Notes: generated by a model not told the origin, from the letters alone. 64,000 nt of DNA from Pinus tabuliformis (GCA_031772625.1 CM062820.1:1079609369-1079673368), one strand, 5' to 3'. Positions 35,636 to 47,301 are shown, counted from the stretch's first letter. Numbers and translations are program-made.

Positions 35636-37270
35636 TGTAATAAACCCTCCACCACCTTGGGTATTTCTTGGGTTGTCGAAGATGTTACATCAAAATTAAC
35701 CTAATATTCAAGGTATATTATGAAGATGGGGTCACATAAATCCTCTTTTTCCAACCTCATCAAAAATCAAAATAACTGCCACCATCGTGTGTGGCTCGTC
35801 AAGAGTTTTCTGGTGATATCAACTTTACCTCAATTTGATTCCTAGATTGAAATTTATGCACCTTTAAAGATCAACCAATTAAATAGTGCCATGTGTCACC
35901 CACGTGTCCAACAATTGAACACCTTACAACTTACTTCCATGGCATGATCGATCAAGGCAAATTAACGACCTTCATTCATTGCAGGGTTCCCTTTCCTTTC
36001 CAACAATTAACAAAGAGTGGGAGGGGGGGTTGCAATTTCTCTCTTATGTGACTAAACCCCACACATATTCCATTCAACATATCTACTCCATGTAGCCTCC
36101 TCATTCAATTGGCAGCCTACGTCAATTGTGGGCCTCCCTACCTTCTTGGTAGTTAACACAGGGGGTAGAGGGGTCTACAATTTATCTAGTGTTGCACATT
36201 AGTTAACAAATAATTCTCCATTTAGCACTCTCTGTCAATTATGGCCCTATGTTATGATATGCTCTACATAAAAATTTCGCAACGCGATAGGGAAGTTTAT
36301 GTTAGTTATTGGAAGGAACTCCCATCCAAGATCTTCTATTGATTGTTCCATCTCGCCATCATGCTGAGGAACCAAACTCCATGATGAAATGGCCCCTTGA
36401 CACATTGAATCCATTTCGACTCCACATGGTACTCCCTCTACCATGTGGCACCATATATCACTGCTACGTGTCATACAATTTTGGCCAAATCAACATTCAA
36501 TAATACTTATTATAGTGGCCACGTGTCACTACCACGTAGGTGACACGCCATCATCTTATCCATGTCATCCATTCACATCGCAAGGATGACATCACACCCA
36601 TCATATCCTTGCCAATTTCATGTTTCATTTCTCAATGCATTGGCATGATTTATGGGAGGCACAAGTAGCAACTCTTAATGGGAATATTACTATATTTATC
36701 ATCGGATTCTGTCAATCTCAACATGTACCATGTACAATATCAGGCACATTGATAGGAGGCATGAATGATAACACTTAATATGAATTTTCCCATCCCATAG
36801 TGGCATCCTCTAGCACCACACCTTTTATCTCCTTCAGTGTGGCATGACCCAGGGCATCACTTGGAAGCCACGTCACCTGTCTCCTTTTCTTCTGATGGAT
36901 GTAATGTTGAATTCAAGGTGAAGTCACCCTGCCATGTGGCATCCTTTGATGATTATAAACGTCTTCCAAAACTAGATACTTTGGCCATCCAATAGGGCTG
37001 GTTCTACCTACCACATTAGCAATAAATCCATGTCACCATCCACGTGATTTCATGTATCCTTTTCAGGCCTATGTGGCCTCTACCACCTTAGCTAGGGTCA
37101 TGGCTCCTACCAGGCTTGACCCCTTCGTGTAATGCAATATTTTCCTTTGTATTCAGTCCTAGGAAAAATCTAAGTGTGCATGAAGATGGTCCATATTACC
37201 TTGTGAATGGGGTGGGGATCTAGATATCTAGTGGTCTAGAAGGTTTTCTAAACTGTAATTTATATTTTTG
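35636..37270 (-). repeat. H 5' LTR
   Basis: Aligns with the two left fragments over most of its length at clearly lower identity than the other LTR pairs here. From about 37180 to 37270 it matches 13613-13710 only in inverted orientation (ttaccttgtgaatgggg versus the complement of ccactccattcatgaggtaa). The right boundary is approximate. Confidence 0.65.
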
Positions 37271-40184
37271 TTCCTAAAATCAAAATTTCCCAATTTTCAT
37301 ATGATAAAATTATTTTATTTAAAAGAATGCCGAAAAATTCTAGAAGCCACATATAATCCTTACACACATGAATATTCTTAAAAAATCACCAATTATTTTA
37401 TATATGGAATTTTAAGAATTAGTTAAGATTTCCAAGGCCCTTCTACATTTGAATATATGTATGGACCTGTAAATTTTTCCATCCCTCAAAATACATGATT
37501 TCGCACACCTAAAATTATGCCTCATAGGAGGAGATCCAACTTAGGGATACAGTTGATCAACACACACAAATAATATCAAAATTATAGTTATTTTAGTCAA
37601 GGAAAAGACAAATAAAGTCTTATAAAACTTGTGTAATTAGAGAGAGAGTCAAGGCCCTTAGAAATTGCAGAGAGATAAAGAAATGTGCCTCCATGCAACA
37701 ATTCTACTCCAAAAATGGGACCAAACACACTGATTGTCTACTTTGTTGCTTTGCGAATCATTTTAAGCTTCTTTTAACTTTGATACTTCGGCATAATTTT
37801 CAACAAACACTACACATTTGGGGTTAATTTTCTACCCTTGTATTGAGGTTACAAAGGTCAATTTTGACATGAGTACACCATTCTTAAAAGTGATCGTTAA
37901 CTACCATAATTATGGTGTTGGTGTTTTGACATTCCTATGTTGGTTAAATGTTTTGTTTTGGTAAATCAAACGTTTATATTAATTCACGACAGTCGTACAT
38001 CCTGATAAGATTTTAAGAAAGAAACTTGTAGCCTCATTCCTACCGGACTTATTGCCCAAACGTTAATATTAGAAAAACATAGTCATCAACAAATAAAAAC
38101 TACCAGACCACATAAATATTGACCAATGCAACCAAATATCCCAAGAACATATAAACAACCAATTTTCATCCTTGGATGACAGGGTACCTTGGCCTTGGAT
38201 TATTTGGGTTGTTTGCTGGTGTAAGAGGCGCATGAAAAGCCTCATGCACATATCCCTCAATATGCTCCATCTTACCTTCCAAGAAATACAACCTCTTGGT
38301 GATCCTAATATGATCTCGATGCAAGGAAACTAGGTGATCCATTATATGCCATTAGTTATATTGAATATCATTCATGAAGATGAGGAACTCGTTCCATTCA
38401 TCATGGCAGTCTTATGCAATATGTCCCAATTGCTGAGTAATTTGGTGAAGGTGGTTTTCCAATATATCGAATGGTGGAGGCAAATTTATTCTGCTCGACG
38501 AATGTACAACATGCTAGTCAATTTCTTCTCCTAAATCTCTCATCTCTGCCCTGTTCTCCACTGTGGGTCCTCTAACTCTGCCACCTCGGTGTGAGTGGCA
38601 TATTTTTCATTAAATGGAATCTCAGGTGGCACTTTCCCTATGCCCAACCTGCATCCAACTTCCCTTTTTCCTTTTCTCCAAGTATTCCACCCTTGGCTAG
38701 TGAACCCAAGGACACAACAATGACAACAAAGTGGTAGAATGAGAGGGACGAATTGAGGCAAAACCTTCCCCATAAGAACTGGAGAGACTATGGGACCTAA
38801 CGAAATTGAAATGTTTAGAATAGAAAGGAGAATGCCAATAAGTGTCCCTCCAAGTCACCCATTATAACTTTTTGAGGGCAATACTTTTTCCCAATGGCAG
38901 GCCACAATTCCAAAGTAGGTGGGGAGGCATAGTGATAAATGTAGCTACAAAGTTGTAAATGTACTATGTTGGTTAAATGTTAGTTGATATAGTATCAATT
39001 TTTTGTTCTTGAAAACATAAAATAATTAAAAACCACTCAATGTGATAATAGAGTTCCTTGACACTCATTCATTGAAATGAAAAAAATAACCATAGTAAAA
39101 AAAATTCATTGATTTTCAATGAATGTTTGTTAACATGTAAAAAACATACACACACCTGTACAAGTTAGATGGAGCCCAGATTCAGATAACAACATGTACA
39201 GGTGAAGATTTTCTAGTTGGAAACATCATGAAAATAAAAATATCAAAGTCTTTCCAAAGTCCCATTTAAAAACTCAACCTGCACAGGTTCTTCAAAGGCA
39301 TAAATTCACTACTGCGTGGCTTTTCCTTTGATATCCATGCAAGTCACCATTTTGTATTTGTGTATTTTTTGACTAAGGATCCAAAAAACTCCACTTGTTT
39401 TCTTTCTTTAATCTATTTGGTTATTTTTTAGGTCCTCTCTCTCTGTATTTTCACTTTTTTGCATCTGCAATTTTTTTGGAATTGTGCAGGACCTCCTAGG
39501 ACCTGTTCTTGGCTCGAAAATCCCCTCTATTCATTTTTTTGAGTCATTCACACAATTTTTTCCATAAATATATGCATGATTCATACATCTATGCATAGCA
39601 TAACCCAAACAACCCACATAAAGATCAAAATTTCATTGTAATTCTTCTTTGCTTAGTGCTATGGAAACCTTTAATGAACTGCCTACACTCGTGCTATTTT
39701 TTACAGTTTAGATAGGTTGCTTAATTTCTTTGCTAACCACTATTAGTAGGGTAATTGCTTATTTTTACTTTAAAAAAAAATTCGACTCACATAGCTTAAC
39801 TAGTGGAAGTAAGTGCCTCTCATCCACACATCATTTCTATTCGTTTTTCATAATCACAATCACCTCACATAGGTTAATTAGGGGAAAAGTATGTGGCACT
39901 ATATCCACACAGTTTTTTAACTAACCAAAGCTTTTCAATTTTCATATTATTTTTCGGGACTAGGACTAGGTGTTAGTAAGAAAGGGAGTAGCTCCTGCTT
40001 CCCTTCTATCCTTGTGGTGGTCCTAAAATTGCATCTGAAAGCTTTCTCAAAGAACTCAGTTTCCATCTCTCTATATGCTCAAATAGTATAATTAGAACAT
40101 AAGTAAGTGGCCCATTATCCACAGATGATTTATTTCTTTCAAGGAACAATCATAACATAGCATAACTAGGGGTGTTTTAATGGA
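37271..40184. other. AT-rich non-coding stretch
   Basis: No intact gene. On the minus strand at about 38470-38188 a decayed frame reads DHLVSLHRDHIRITKRLYFL and EGKMEHIEGYVHEAFHAPLT to a stop, with two stops upstream; it is helical and looks like a transposon-type protein remnant, but I cannot name it. At 39153-39204 there is a perfect 10-base inverted repeat (CACCTGTACA and its complement), and at 39276-39289 the near-palindrome AACCTGCACAGGTT, whose sequence is related. About 39780-40180 holds loose repeats of the word group cataact/ctag...atccacac. Confidence 0.45.
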
Positions 40185-40189
40185 TCACT

Positions 40190-41219
40190 TGTTATAGACA
40201 TTTTTGTGCCTTACAGCATGAAGCATGAAATGTCCATAATCTAAGGGATCCAAAGTCCCTAAACATGTTGTTCCTACCCCTAGAGGAACAAGGTCAGCAA
40301 ACCACAACACTGAATAAAAGTTCTCCACCTGAAAACACTCAAAAACAAGGCAATTCTGGATCATGTCAACTGCTCCACTGAGCATCTGCGCTGAATGTCA
40401 ACTGCTCCACTGTCTACCTGCGCTGAATGTCAACTGCAAAGAAGGCTACCTGCGTTGGGCGAGTTGGGACATGTGGCACAGTCATTCCTCAAGGTGTCAA
40501 TGCCCAGGAAGCTTCCAAAATGACACTTGGATCAGGGAATTCGACTGGTGATGAGTAAGAGGGTCTAGATCTCCAAGTGGAAGCAAGAACCTCCAAGTGG
40601 ACTCAAGAACTGAAGAATAACTGAAGTGAGAGAGGACACTAGTCAGCTTCATGCCAGCTTCAAGCTGACTCATCCTTTCTCCAAAACTCCTATATATAGA
40701 GCTCTCTCATGAGGTCTAGGGAGGCTGGAATCTTGTGAATGTAAGGAAGTGCTGTTGGTTTGAGTTTAGAACTATTGGGTGATTTGCTTTGAAGGAGGTG
40801 AAGAGGAGATTTCTTTCTGCTGGGAGGTGATGCTGGATTGGGCCTCTTATGGTTGTATCACTTCCTGAACTTTACTTCTTCCATTAATAAAGCATTTGAG
40901 GTTCTTCTATATAAATGTGTCTCAATGATGTGTTGCTATACTTGTGTATTTGATTTATTCTAATCCTTGAATCAATTATGAATGTATGCTTCTTGTTGTA
41001 GCTGGGCCAGTGAAAGAGCAAGGAGCTGGGAGCAAGCAGAAAAGAGAGAAGATTGGATCAATCATTAGCGAAAGACATCGGTTAGTGGATCTCTTTCTCC
41101 CCTCTTTTACATCTCATAAAGAAGTAATCTCAAATAGCTTTGCTTTGATTGTTGCTGAGGTACTATCACCCTTAGAGTGGGATAGGGTCATTTCGTATTG
41201 GATACTTTTCCCAACAACA
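40190..41219 (+). repeat. TR1 5' LTR
   Basis: 1030 bases. It contains a 32-base motif in three tandem variants (about 40365-40460, words gtcaactgctccactg and acctgcgctgaat), a TATA box at 40691-40698 and an aataaag signal near 40886. Confidence 0.92.
40691..40698 (+). promoter_or_regulatory. TR1 LTR TATA box
   Basis: TATATATA followed by gagctctctcatgagg. The same site in the 3' LTR is at 47813-47820. This is the likely start region for element transcription. Confidence 0.65.
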
Positions 41220-41221
41220 AT

Positions 41222-41240
41222 TTGGCGACTCCGCTGGGGA
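41222..41240 (+). other. TR1 primer-binding site
   Basis: TTGGCGACTCCGCTGGGGA. TR2 has the same site with one change (CCACTGG). The tRNA type is probably Arg, as I recall for Ogre/Tat-type Gypsy elements, but this is unverified. Confidence 0.75.
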
Positions 41241-42699
41241 CCGTATCTTGTTGGTTGTTTGTGTTTTTTCTATTCATTTCCTAAACACAGGGAGTACCGA
41301 ATCGAACTGCATTTGGATCTTTCAAATGCAAAGTAGAGGGCAGCTACTCTAGCTCAGTTTCTGGGCATGTTTATGATTTGAAGAGCTGATCCACAAGGAC
41401 TCTGAATAGCTCTTAGTGATAGCTTTTCATCCTCCTTTTCATCCTTTAGTGTGTACTTGATTGATAGCTTCTGATTTGGTCAAAAACTGTGGATTTTTGA
41501 GCAATCTGTGACCCAGAACCTGAGAAAAACGAAAGTTTATCTCTTCATTGCAGGCACTGTGAAGACAGTCTGCATTTCATCGCAGGTCCCGAAGGGGCTA
41601 CCTGCGCTGAATGTCAAACTGAGAGTGTACTACCTGCGTTCAACCAGTTTTGCCTTGTGCTACTGGGGTTCTCTGCTTTCTGTTGCCCTGTTTTCATCCC
41701 TGTTTTTGCAGCCTGTTATCAGTCAATGTACCTATCTGAAACCATCTTTCTTTGCCACTATTCCACCTCGGTTGTATAAAGAAACTGTATTTGTTCTTTT
41801 TGTATTTCTTACATCATTTTCAGTTTCCCATAACGAAAGTGAACTAGTCTTGCTGTGGCCTCTTAGGTCTAGACCTGTGATAAAGTGTCGTTTTGATCTT
41901 AAGAGTTAGTTTGTTTGTTGTTCATAGCTGATTGAGCTTTTTCTTTCGTCATATGGTTTGAATTTATGTATTTCTAGTGTTGAAACAAGTAAATCTTAAG
42001 GTGTCTTTTGATTTTGGACAAAAGCTTGTTTGCTTTCACTTGAAATTGAATTCAAAGTTATACAACAGCTTTCTTTTTGTAATACATCAACATTAAGAAA
42101 GAGAAAAGAAATACCTACATTGTGCATGTGCATTTTGATAGTTTGCATGTTGATTTAGGGAAAAGTGCATTAGTGTGTGCTCTATGATCTGTGTGAAAAG
42201 ATGATGTCTTCCTTTTCCCTCAGTAGTTAAGATTTTCAAAGTTGAAAGATTGAAAAGCTTGCTTATCATCTTAGACTGCATTTAGGAAGTTGTATTATAC
42301 ATCTCGTGGTGATCCATAAAGGCAAACTGCTAAACAAGATCAACATTAAAATGAATTGAATTTACATAACAACGCTTTGAAACATAGCGCAAACATATAG
42401 AGGTCTAAGCTAGAGACGTGTTCCGGCGTCGTTAAACGTGATATCTTAGCGTTGAGTGGTTGGGTGATTCCTCCACGGTGAAGCGATAAGTATCAATACG
42501 GACTTGTGCTCCCACGTACCGTCGCGTATATATTGGGAGACCCCTATAGGAACAAAGCCTTTATCCATAGGAAGCCGTGTCGGCCGCCCTACTGATCGCA
42601 ATGCAGTGAACACAGCATTCACGAAGATCGACCACTCGTACCGTAAAACGTATTATGTGGTTTTGTGAAAGGTTTGGCACACCCTCTGCCTAGATCTCC
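41241..42699 (+). other. TR1 untranslated leader
   Basis: About 1.5 kb without a significant frame. It repeats the LTR motif ctacctgcgctgaatgtcaa near 41598-41617. The 42360-42660 part is rich in short complementary words. Confidence 0.6.
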
Positions 42700-42839
42700 A
42701 GAGCAGTTTCTTTTAGCCTTTTTCAAACTCTATAACTGAAAAAGTCCATCCGAGCATTTGTCACTTCGGGCTCGTTAAAACATCGAAGGAGACTAGAGTC
42801 ATCTTTAGCTTTTTCTCGACTCTTAAAAAGTGAAAAAGC
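42700..42839 (+). ncRNA. Three predicted H-type pseudoknot modules 5' of the TR1 reading frame
   Basis: Each module has interleaved arms A-B-A'-B'. Module 1: AGAG 42700-42703, CTTTTTCA 42718-42725, CTCT 42728-42731, TGAAAAAG 42737-42744. Module 2: CGAGC 42751-42755, CTTCG 42764-42768, GCTCG 42770-42774, CGAAG 42784-42788. Module 3: GAGTC 42796-42800, GCTTTTTC 42808-42815, GACTC 42818-42822, GAAAAAGC 42832-42839. All arms pair perfectly although their sequences differ. They end about 90 bases before the gag start codon, so they could affect translation or packaging. This is structure read by eye, not folded. Confidence 0.6.
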
Positions 42840-42926
42840 AAGTTGTGTCTAAAGCGTCGTTATAAAATTTATTTTAAACGGAACATAATCACCTCCTATT
42901 CCTGCGTTGATCTGTAAGTTGAGAAC

Positions 42927-44519
42927 ATGGAACGCCCCAACCAAGGAATTCCACATGATGGAAATCCTAGTCCTTTCTCCTCTTGGGGAGAAGTTGGTGC
43001 GCCCCACATGGCCACATTGTCGCTTCCAGGACTGACAATTGGCCTGCCAATTTGGCTATTCTCAACCAATGTAGTTCAGAACACCATGGTTCCTGAACAG
43101 TCGAGTCAACAGTTAGATCAGTCTAGAGCTGCCCACCAGCCTTCTACTTCCTATAACTCTTCCTCCAATCCTTCATCTTCGCAAGGTAGAGCCGGCAAAA
43201 GCCAAGCTCCCATGGAGAAGAAGGAGAAGAAGAAGAGAGAGAAGAAGAAGAAGGAGCCTAAGGCGACTGGGGGCAAGCAAAAGACATCTGACAAAAATCC
43301 ACACACAGCACAGACCGGGCCTAAATCGCCATGTGTCATATGTAGAGGAGACCACTTCCATAGAGATTGTCCTTGTATTCCCCGGATACTAAGGGACTGG
43401 TCCCCTCGTTTGCACAATTCGGGAGCATCAACCTCTGATAGCCATGTTGAATGCTTACCGTCAACCAGCGAAAGTGAAGGTTCAAGACAAAGAGGGGGAG
43501 AAAGATCCCCCTGCAGACTGTGTGAAGGCGATCACGCCATCCACCATTGTCCCTTCTTAGACGAAGCGAAGAGAGTTTTGGAAGATCGTCCGGTTTCACC
43601 GTTAAGACTTCCTCCTGGATACAAAAAACTCGTGCCAAGTCCTTCGTTGGTTGAAAATACAGCTGGCCCGCTCAAGTGGTCAGCTGAAGCATCAGTCATT
43701 GAAAATGAACCTACTGAATCCAGACCGGATGAAAGTCCAAAGGTCGAAATGGCAGTTGACCCGGTTCTTCCTTCGGAAGTTTCATCTTCAAATGACACCG
43801 TCACTGAAGATTCATCTTCAAATGACACCCTCACTGAAGAGAATAAGGATGACACCATCCAGATTCTTTTCATCAACACAGACTCTGACGAGCATCATGG
43901 CAATGCGCCCATTCCTTTATCGCAGGAAGGAACATCGTCAGGGTCATATCCGGTCGTGTATTCGGTCCCACCACCAAGCAACCTGGTTGTGTCCTTTGAT
44001 TGGAACCAACTAGGCAGACCCCGGTTGCCAGCCAGTATACCATTTAGAATCATCGTCCAAATATACAGAATGGTAATGGCTGGAACTATCATAGATGAAT
44101 GGGCATCTGTGAGTATCCTTTCCTCTGTTGCTTGGAAAGCACTGGGTTCCCCGGCGCTTTTTCTTGAGATAAGAAATCTCTCGGGTTTCGATAAAGGAAC
44201 CAGTCGACCATTAGGGATCCTCCCCAATGTGCCTGTTACATTGAAAGGGAAGACCATTCAAATGAACGTGATGGTTGTTCAAGGACCCTTGGATTATAAC
44301 CTACTCCTTGGACGCGACTATATATATTGCATGGGAGCAATAGTCTCCTCACTCTTTAGAGTAATGTGTTTTCCACACGAAGGAAGAATGGTCAAGCTCG
44401 CAGACCAACTTTCATTTCCGGGATCACGCATCACAAATAGTCACATACCAACCCTAAATGGTCTATTCAATCAAGAAATGTCTCCACCCCCAGTCCTCCT
44501 TCCTGATGAGTGCGAGTGA
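42927..44519 (+). CDS. TR1 gag-protease protein (530 residues)
   Basis: An intact plus-strand frame from ATG to TGA, the only large one in TR1. It begins MERPNQGIPHDG and has a conserved block MATLSLPGLTIGLPIWLFST (residues about 31-50) that is nearly identical in TR2. A lysine/glutamate-rich stretch precedes two zinc knuckles, CVICRGDHFHRDC (136-148) and CRLCEGDHAIHHC (196-208), both CX2CX3HX4C, one residue shorter than canonical. A retropepsin-like domain follows: IIDEWASVSILSS (D at about 390), then GPLDYNLLLGRDYIY (from about 453). In TR2 the motif is DEGAS; the tryptophan here replaces the active-site glycine, so protease is probably inactive. Gag would bind element RNA and form particles. 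No RT or integrase follows. Confidence 0.85.
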   Translation: MERPNQGIPHDGNPSPFSSWGEVGAPHMATLSLPGLTIGLPIWLFSTNVVQNTMVPEQSSQQLDQSRAAHQPSTSYNSSSNPSSSQGRAGKSQAPMEKKEKKKREKKKKEPKATGGKQKTSDKNPHTAQTGPKSPCVICRGDHFHRDCPCIPRILRDWSPRLHNSGASTSDSHVECLPSTSESEGSRQRGGERSPCRLCEGDHAIHHCPFLDEAKRVLEDRPVSPLRLPPGYKKLVPSPSLVENTAGPLKWSAEASVIENEPTESRPDESPKVEMAVDPVLPSEVSSSNDTVTEDSSSNDTLTEENKDDTIQILFINTDSDEHHGNAPIPLSQEGTSSGSYPVVYSVPPPSNLVVSFDWNQLGRPRLPASIPFRIIVQIYRMVMAGTIIDEWASVSILSSVAWKALGSPALFLEIRNLSGFDKGTSRPLGILPNVPVTLKGKTIQMNVMVVQGPLDYNLLLGRDYIYCMGAIVSSLFRVMCFPHEGRMVKLADQLSFPGSRITNSHIPTLNGLFNQEMSPPPVLLPDECE

Positions 44520-45237
44520 TTCAGAAAGATGGGGCATGCATCTTGGTCTGCTTCGGGCAGAAAAAACCCTGGGTATAAGGTAGAATTTCCGCGAGAGAAT
44601 ATGACTAGTCCGTACCCCGTCCGTGGATGGAAGAGGGGTTGTTCTGGAATAGGATTCTTTTGTCAAGGTTACGTGTTTGACAAGAGTCATTCACCCTTGT
44701 CTATTTCGGTAGACAGTGCCGAGGAAATGTTTTGTTTGAAATATTAACGAGACAATCTTTGGGTAACCAGAAAGAGGTAAGCCTCCCTCGATAACACCAA
44801 TGTTTTGTCTTTGAGTAGTGTTCTTCTCTTGTCGCAAGTAGTTGCTCTCTTGTCGCAAGTAGCTGTTCTCTTGCGATCTTGCGAAAGATCTGTTAAAAGT
44901 TGGGCTGACGAGAAGACAAGTATCGCATAAGACCCGTTAAAAATAACGAGAAGACAAGTATCGTTAACATTAGACTAGCAAGACGACAAGTAGCTGTGAA
45001 CACCCAAAGAAAAGCAGAGGTGGGGGAGAGGAGGGGCAGCCTTGAAATTGTATTTTATACCTGGGGGCATGCAAACCTTTTGGAGTGCAAGCAAAGAGCG
45101 GTTATTTATCTGTTTTTTGGATTAGTCGTTTCCGAACTTGCATAAAGAAAGGATATGGAGTAAAGCTTAGTGAAGATGAAACTCCTTAAAAAATAGAGAT
45201 CTCACAGGGGACATTTCTTATCTTATGACTGGTATAT
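44520..45237 (+). other. TR1 region after the reading frame
   Basis: Non-coding. It holds repeated words such as cttgtcgcaagtag (three variants at about 44832-44877) and gacgagaagacaagtatcg (two variants), which could pair with each other. A spacer to the module array. Confidence 0.5.
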
Positions 45238-46145
45238 CGAGCAGTTTTAGCACATAGTTCATGCTCGTTAAAAAATAAACATAAGATTCGAGCAGTTTTA
45301 GCACATAGTTCATGCTCGTTAAAAAATAAACATAAGATTCGAGCAGTTTTAGCATAAAGTTCATGCTCGTTAAAAAATAAACGCAAGATCCGAGCAGTTT
45401 TAACGCGGTCTTCATGCTCGTTAAAAAATAAATAAAAGCAGTGAGCAATGTTTCCCCCAGAGTTTAAGCTCATTTTTAAATAAAAAATGAACCTGTTCAG
45501 GTAAATAACCTCTGTGATCGTAAATTTATCAGCCATAAAAAGCCTTGGTCGTGTTTGCACCTGCCACCTCCACCGTCATTTGGCTGATCATTCACCTCCA
45601 TATGATTGTTTACCTATTTTGAGGAACAGCTGCGAAGAGTGATTCCACCTAGCCATCCTTGTGACACTGCCGTGATTGGAAAATTCCAACCTGTACCTGG
45701 AATCAGTTGCTATCCCTGTTTATCACTCGTTCCTCAAAAGACGAGTCTTCTTTGAGCTCTTTTCAACTGACTCGTAAAATATGAAAGTTTGCCGAGTTTT
45801 GGCCTTCCAGCTCGTTAAAGGACCGGAAGAGCTATCCCTCCTCTAGATTTTAATCTTTTTGGACCTGAGGGATTATTGCACAAAAAGGTCGAGCGCTTGT
45901 TTTATTCGGCTCGTTAAAGTTATCGAAAACTCATCCCTTTTGTATTGTTTTATACTTTTTCGGACTTAAGGGATTAGATGACGAAAAAGGAATTTTGGAG
46001 TTAACTTTCTGTACCTTTTCAGACTCTCTAAAAATGAAAAGGACCAAGTTTTCCTTGTCGTTAGACTCGTTAAAATGATTAAATAGCGACAAAATTGTCT
46101 TTAGACGAGAACGAGTTTCCCTATCGCTAGGCTCGTTAAAACATA
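45238..46145 (+). ncRNA. TR1 tandem array of predicted pseudoknot modules
   Basis: Begins with four 51-base tandem units (starts 45238, 45289, 45340, 45391), each with CGAGCA...TGCTCG and a ttaaaaaataaa loop; their second stem is weak. Later modules are individually different but strongly paired. At 45834-45887: ATCCCTC/GAGGGAT with CTTTTTG/CAAAAAG. At 45933-45989: ATCCCTT/AAGGGAT with CTTTTTCG/CGAAAAAG. At 45998-46042: GAGT/ACTC with CCTTTTCA/TGAAAAGG. Others lie at about 45740-45840 and 46050-46145. In every case the arms are interleaved. No protein is encoded on either strand; the minus-strand frame here merely translates the repeat. Confidence 0.65.
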
Positions 46146-46159
46146 GTGATGGGCTTGCC

Positions 46160-47301
46160 CAAAGGGCAGGTTATAGAACAAGCATATGTTATCCTCCTCA
46201 AGCTTGACAAAAATAAAGAGGTACTGGTCAGAAATGACTGGGGAAAAATTGGGAGAACCTCAAAGCTTTAATGGTAGCAAGTCGCTCTTGAACATGACGC
46301 TTTTCCTCCGTACCACATCGGGTTGGGTTGTTTCATTCACCGGTCTCATCACCATGGTCTCGCCAAACCATCCACATTTGGGGTAATGCTACCGATCCAT
46401 CGCATCAGTGTCGTTATATGTTCAAGAGATGTTGTTCAGAAAGAGTCAACCGTGTCCCATCCACTGCCATACATTATCCTTCATCCATCCATGATCGCCA
46501 CCCTGAATCATATGTCACAGAGTGTTTTCACCTCCATTAAAATCATTAGCTCCGTTCCGTGTCACTGATGTGGGATTCATTAAGGCCCTCCTTTGATGGA
46601 TCGCTTCTTGTCAACTTCAGCTCATTATCCAAGAAGTTGATCTAGGAACAACCCCCTCAGTACTTTGAAGCTTGCATGCCGCAATGGCAAGTTTCTCACT
46701 TCCGGCGACAGGTATACATCAATGACCTTCGACCGAAAGATTTTGCATGGTGTTCAACGCCAAGTCCTTTATTCACACCACGTAAATTGTACTGTAGTAC
46801 CTTGAGGGTCATTATCATTATCGGTGATTCCTCTCGCGCTTGTTAACGGTTTACATCATTGACCGGTAATCAAGCGATGTCTTTCCATGTTCGACTTCAG
46901 CGCAATTCTCACATGGATCGACTTTTACTTAGAGTGAAGATCGAACGAGTTTGAAGACCCCGGATCTAGTTTCATCCATCCGGGCTGCGATATACATTCA
47001 GGAAATATAAAGACATTTGACATGTACATCATTGCAGCAGATGATCATCCTACTCAAAGGATGATAATTTCAGCAAAGAATTATCAGTCTATCATCAGAC
47101 GATCGTCTGTTCTATGTACCAAAATGAACTTATAAAGTTGAGCATGGGAATGCCCGCCTCAGCTAGGTCATGAAAGCAGAATGAAAAATAATGTATTGTA
47201 TTGTATTTTATTACAGGTCACCTCTCAGCGATTGAATGAACTTCGGATCCTCCTGATAAAGCATTTCACCCGATAAACGACCTCATACTTTAGGGGGCAA
47301 A
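46160..47301 (+). ncRNA. TR1 conserved 3' structured domain
   Basis: Collinear with TR2 56010-57122 despite much divergence. Shared elements: acaagcatatgttatcctcc with a further pseudoknot-like arrangement; a long-range stem CTTGAACAT (46287-46295) with ATGTTCAAG (46418-46426); and a hairpin CTTGTTAACGGT (46839-46850) with ACCGGTAATCAAG (46862-46874). Where TR1 and TR2 differ in these stems the partner base usually changes too. It ends at the purine tract. Non-coding. Confidence 0.55.

Larger units (their letters stand above)
6651..37270 (-). mobile_element. H: old minus-strand LTR element hosting the nested insertions
   Basis: Sequence at 35636-37270 matches 6651-7154 plus 12585-13736, that is, the two LTR copies of one element, the left one interrupted by Copia-A. 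Next to the right copy, on the minus strand, is a primer-site-like sequence TTGATATCAAAGC (35621-35633), close to the usual initiator-Met site. Next to the left copy is a minus-strand purine tract (GGGGGGAAA near 13738-13746). Both place H on the minus strand with its 5' LTR on the right. The interior (13737-14640 and 33383-35635) holds no recognisable protein, so it is a large non-autonomous or gutted element. Confidence 0.65.

Noticed and set aside
42093..42281. Small minus-strand frame in the TR1 leader
   Set aside because: Short, no motif, antisense to the element; expected by chance.
45186..45560. Minus-strand frame with a repeated NEHE-type peptide
   Set aside because: It is only the translation of the 51-base tandem units of the TR1 array; the repeat period is a multiple of three, which keeps the frame open.
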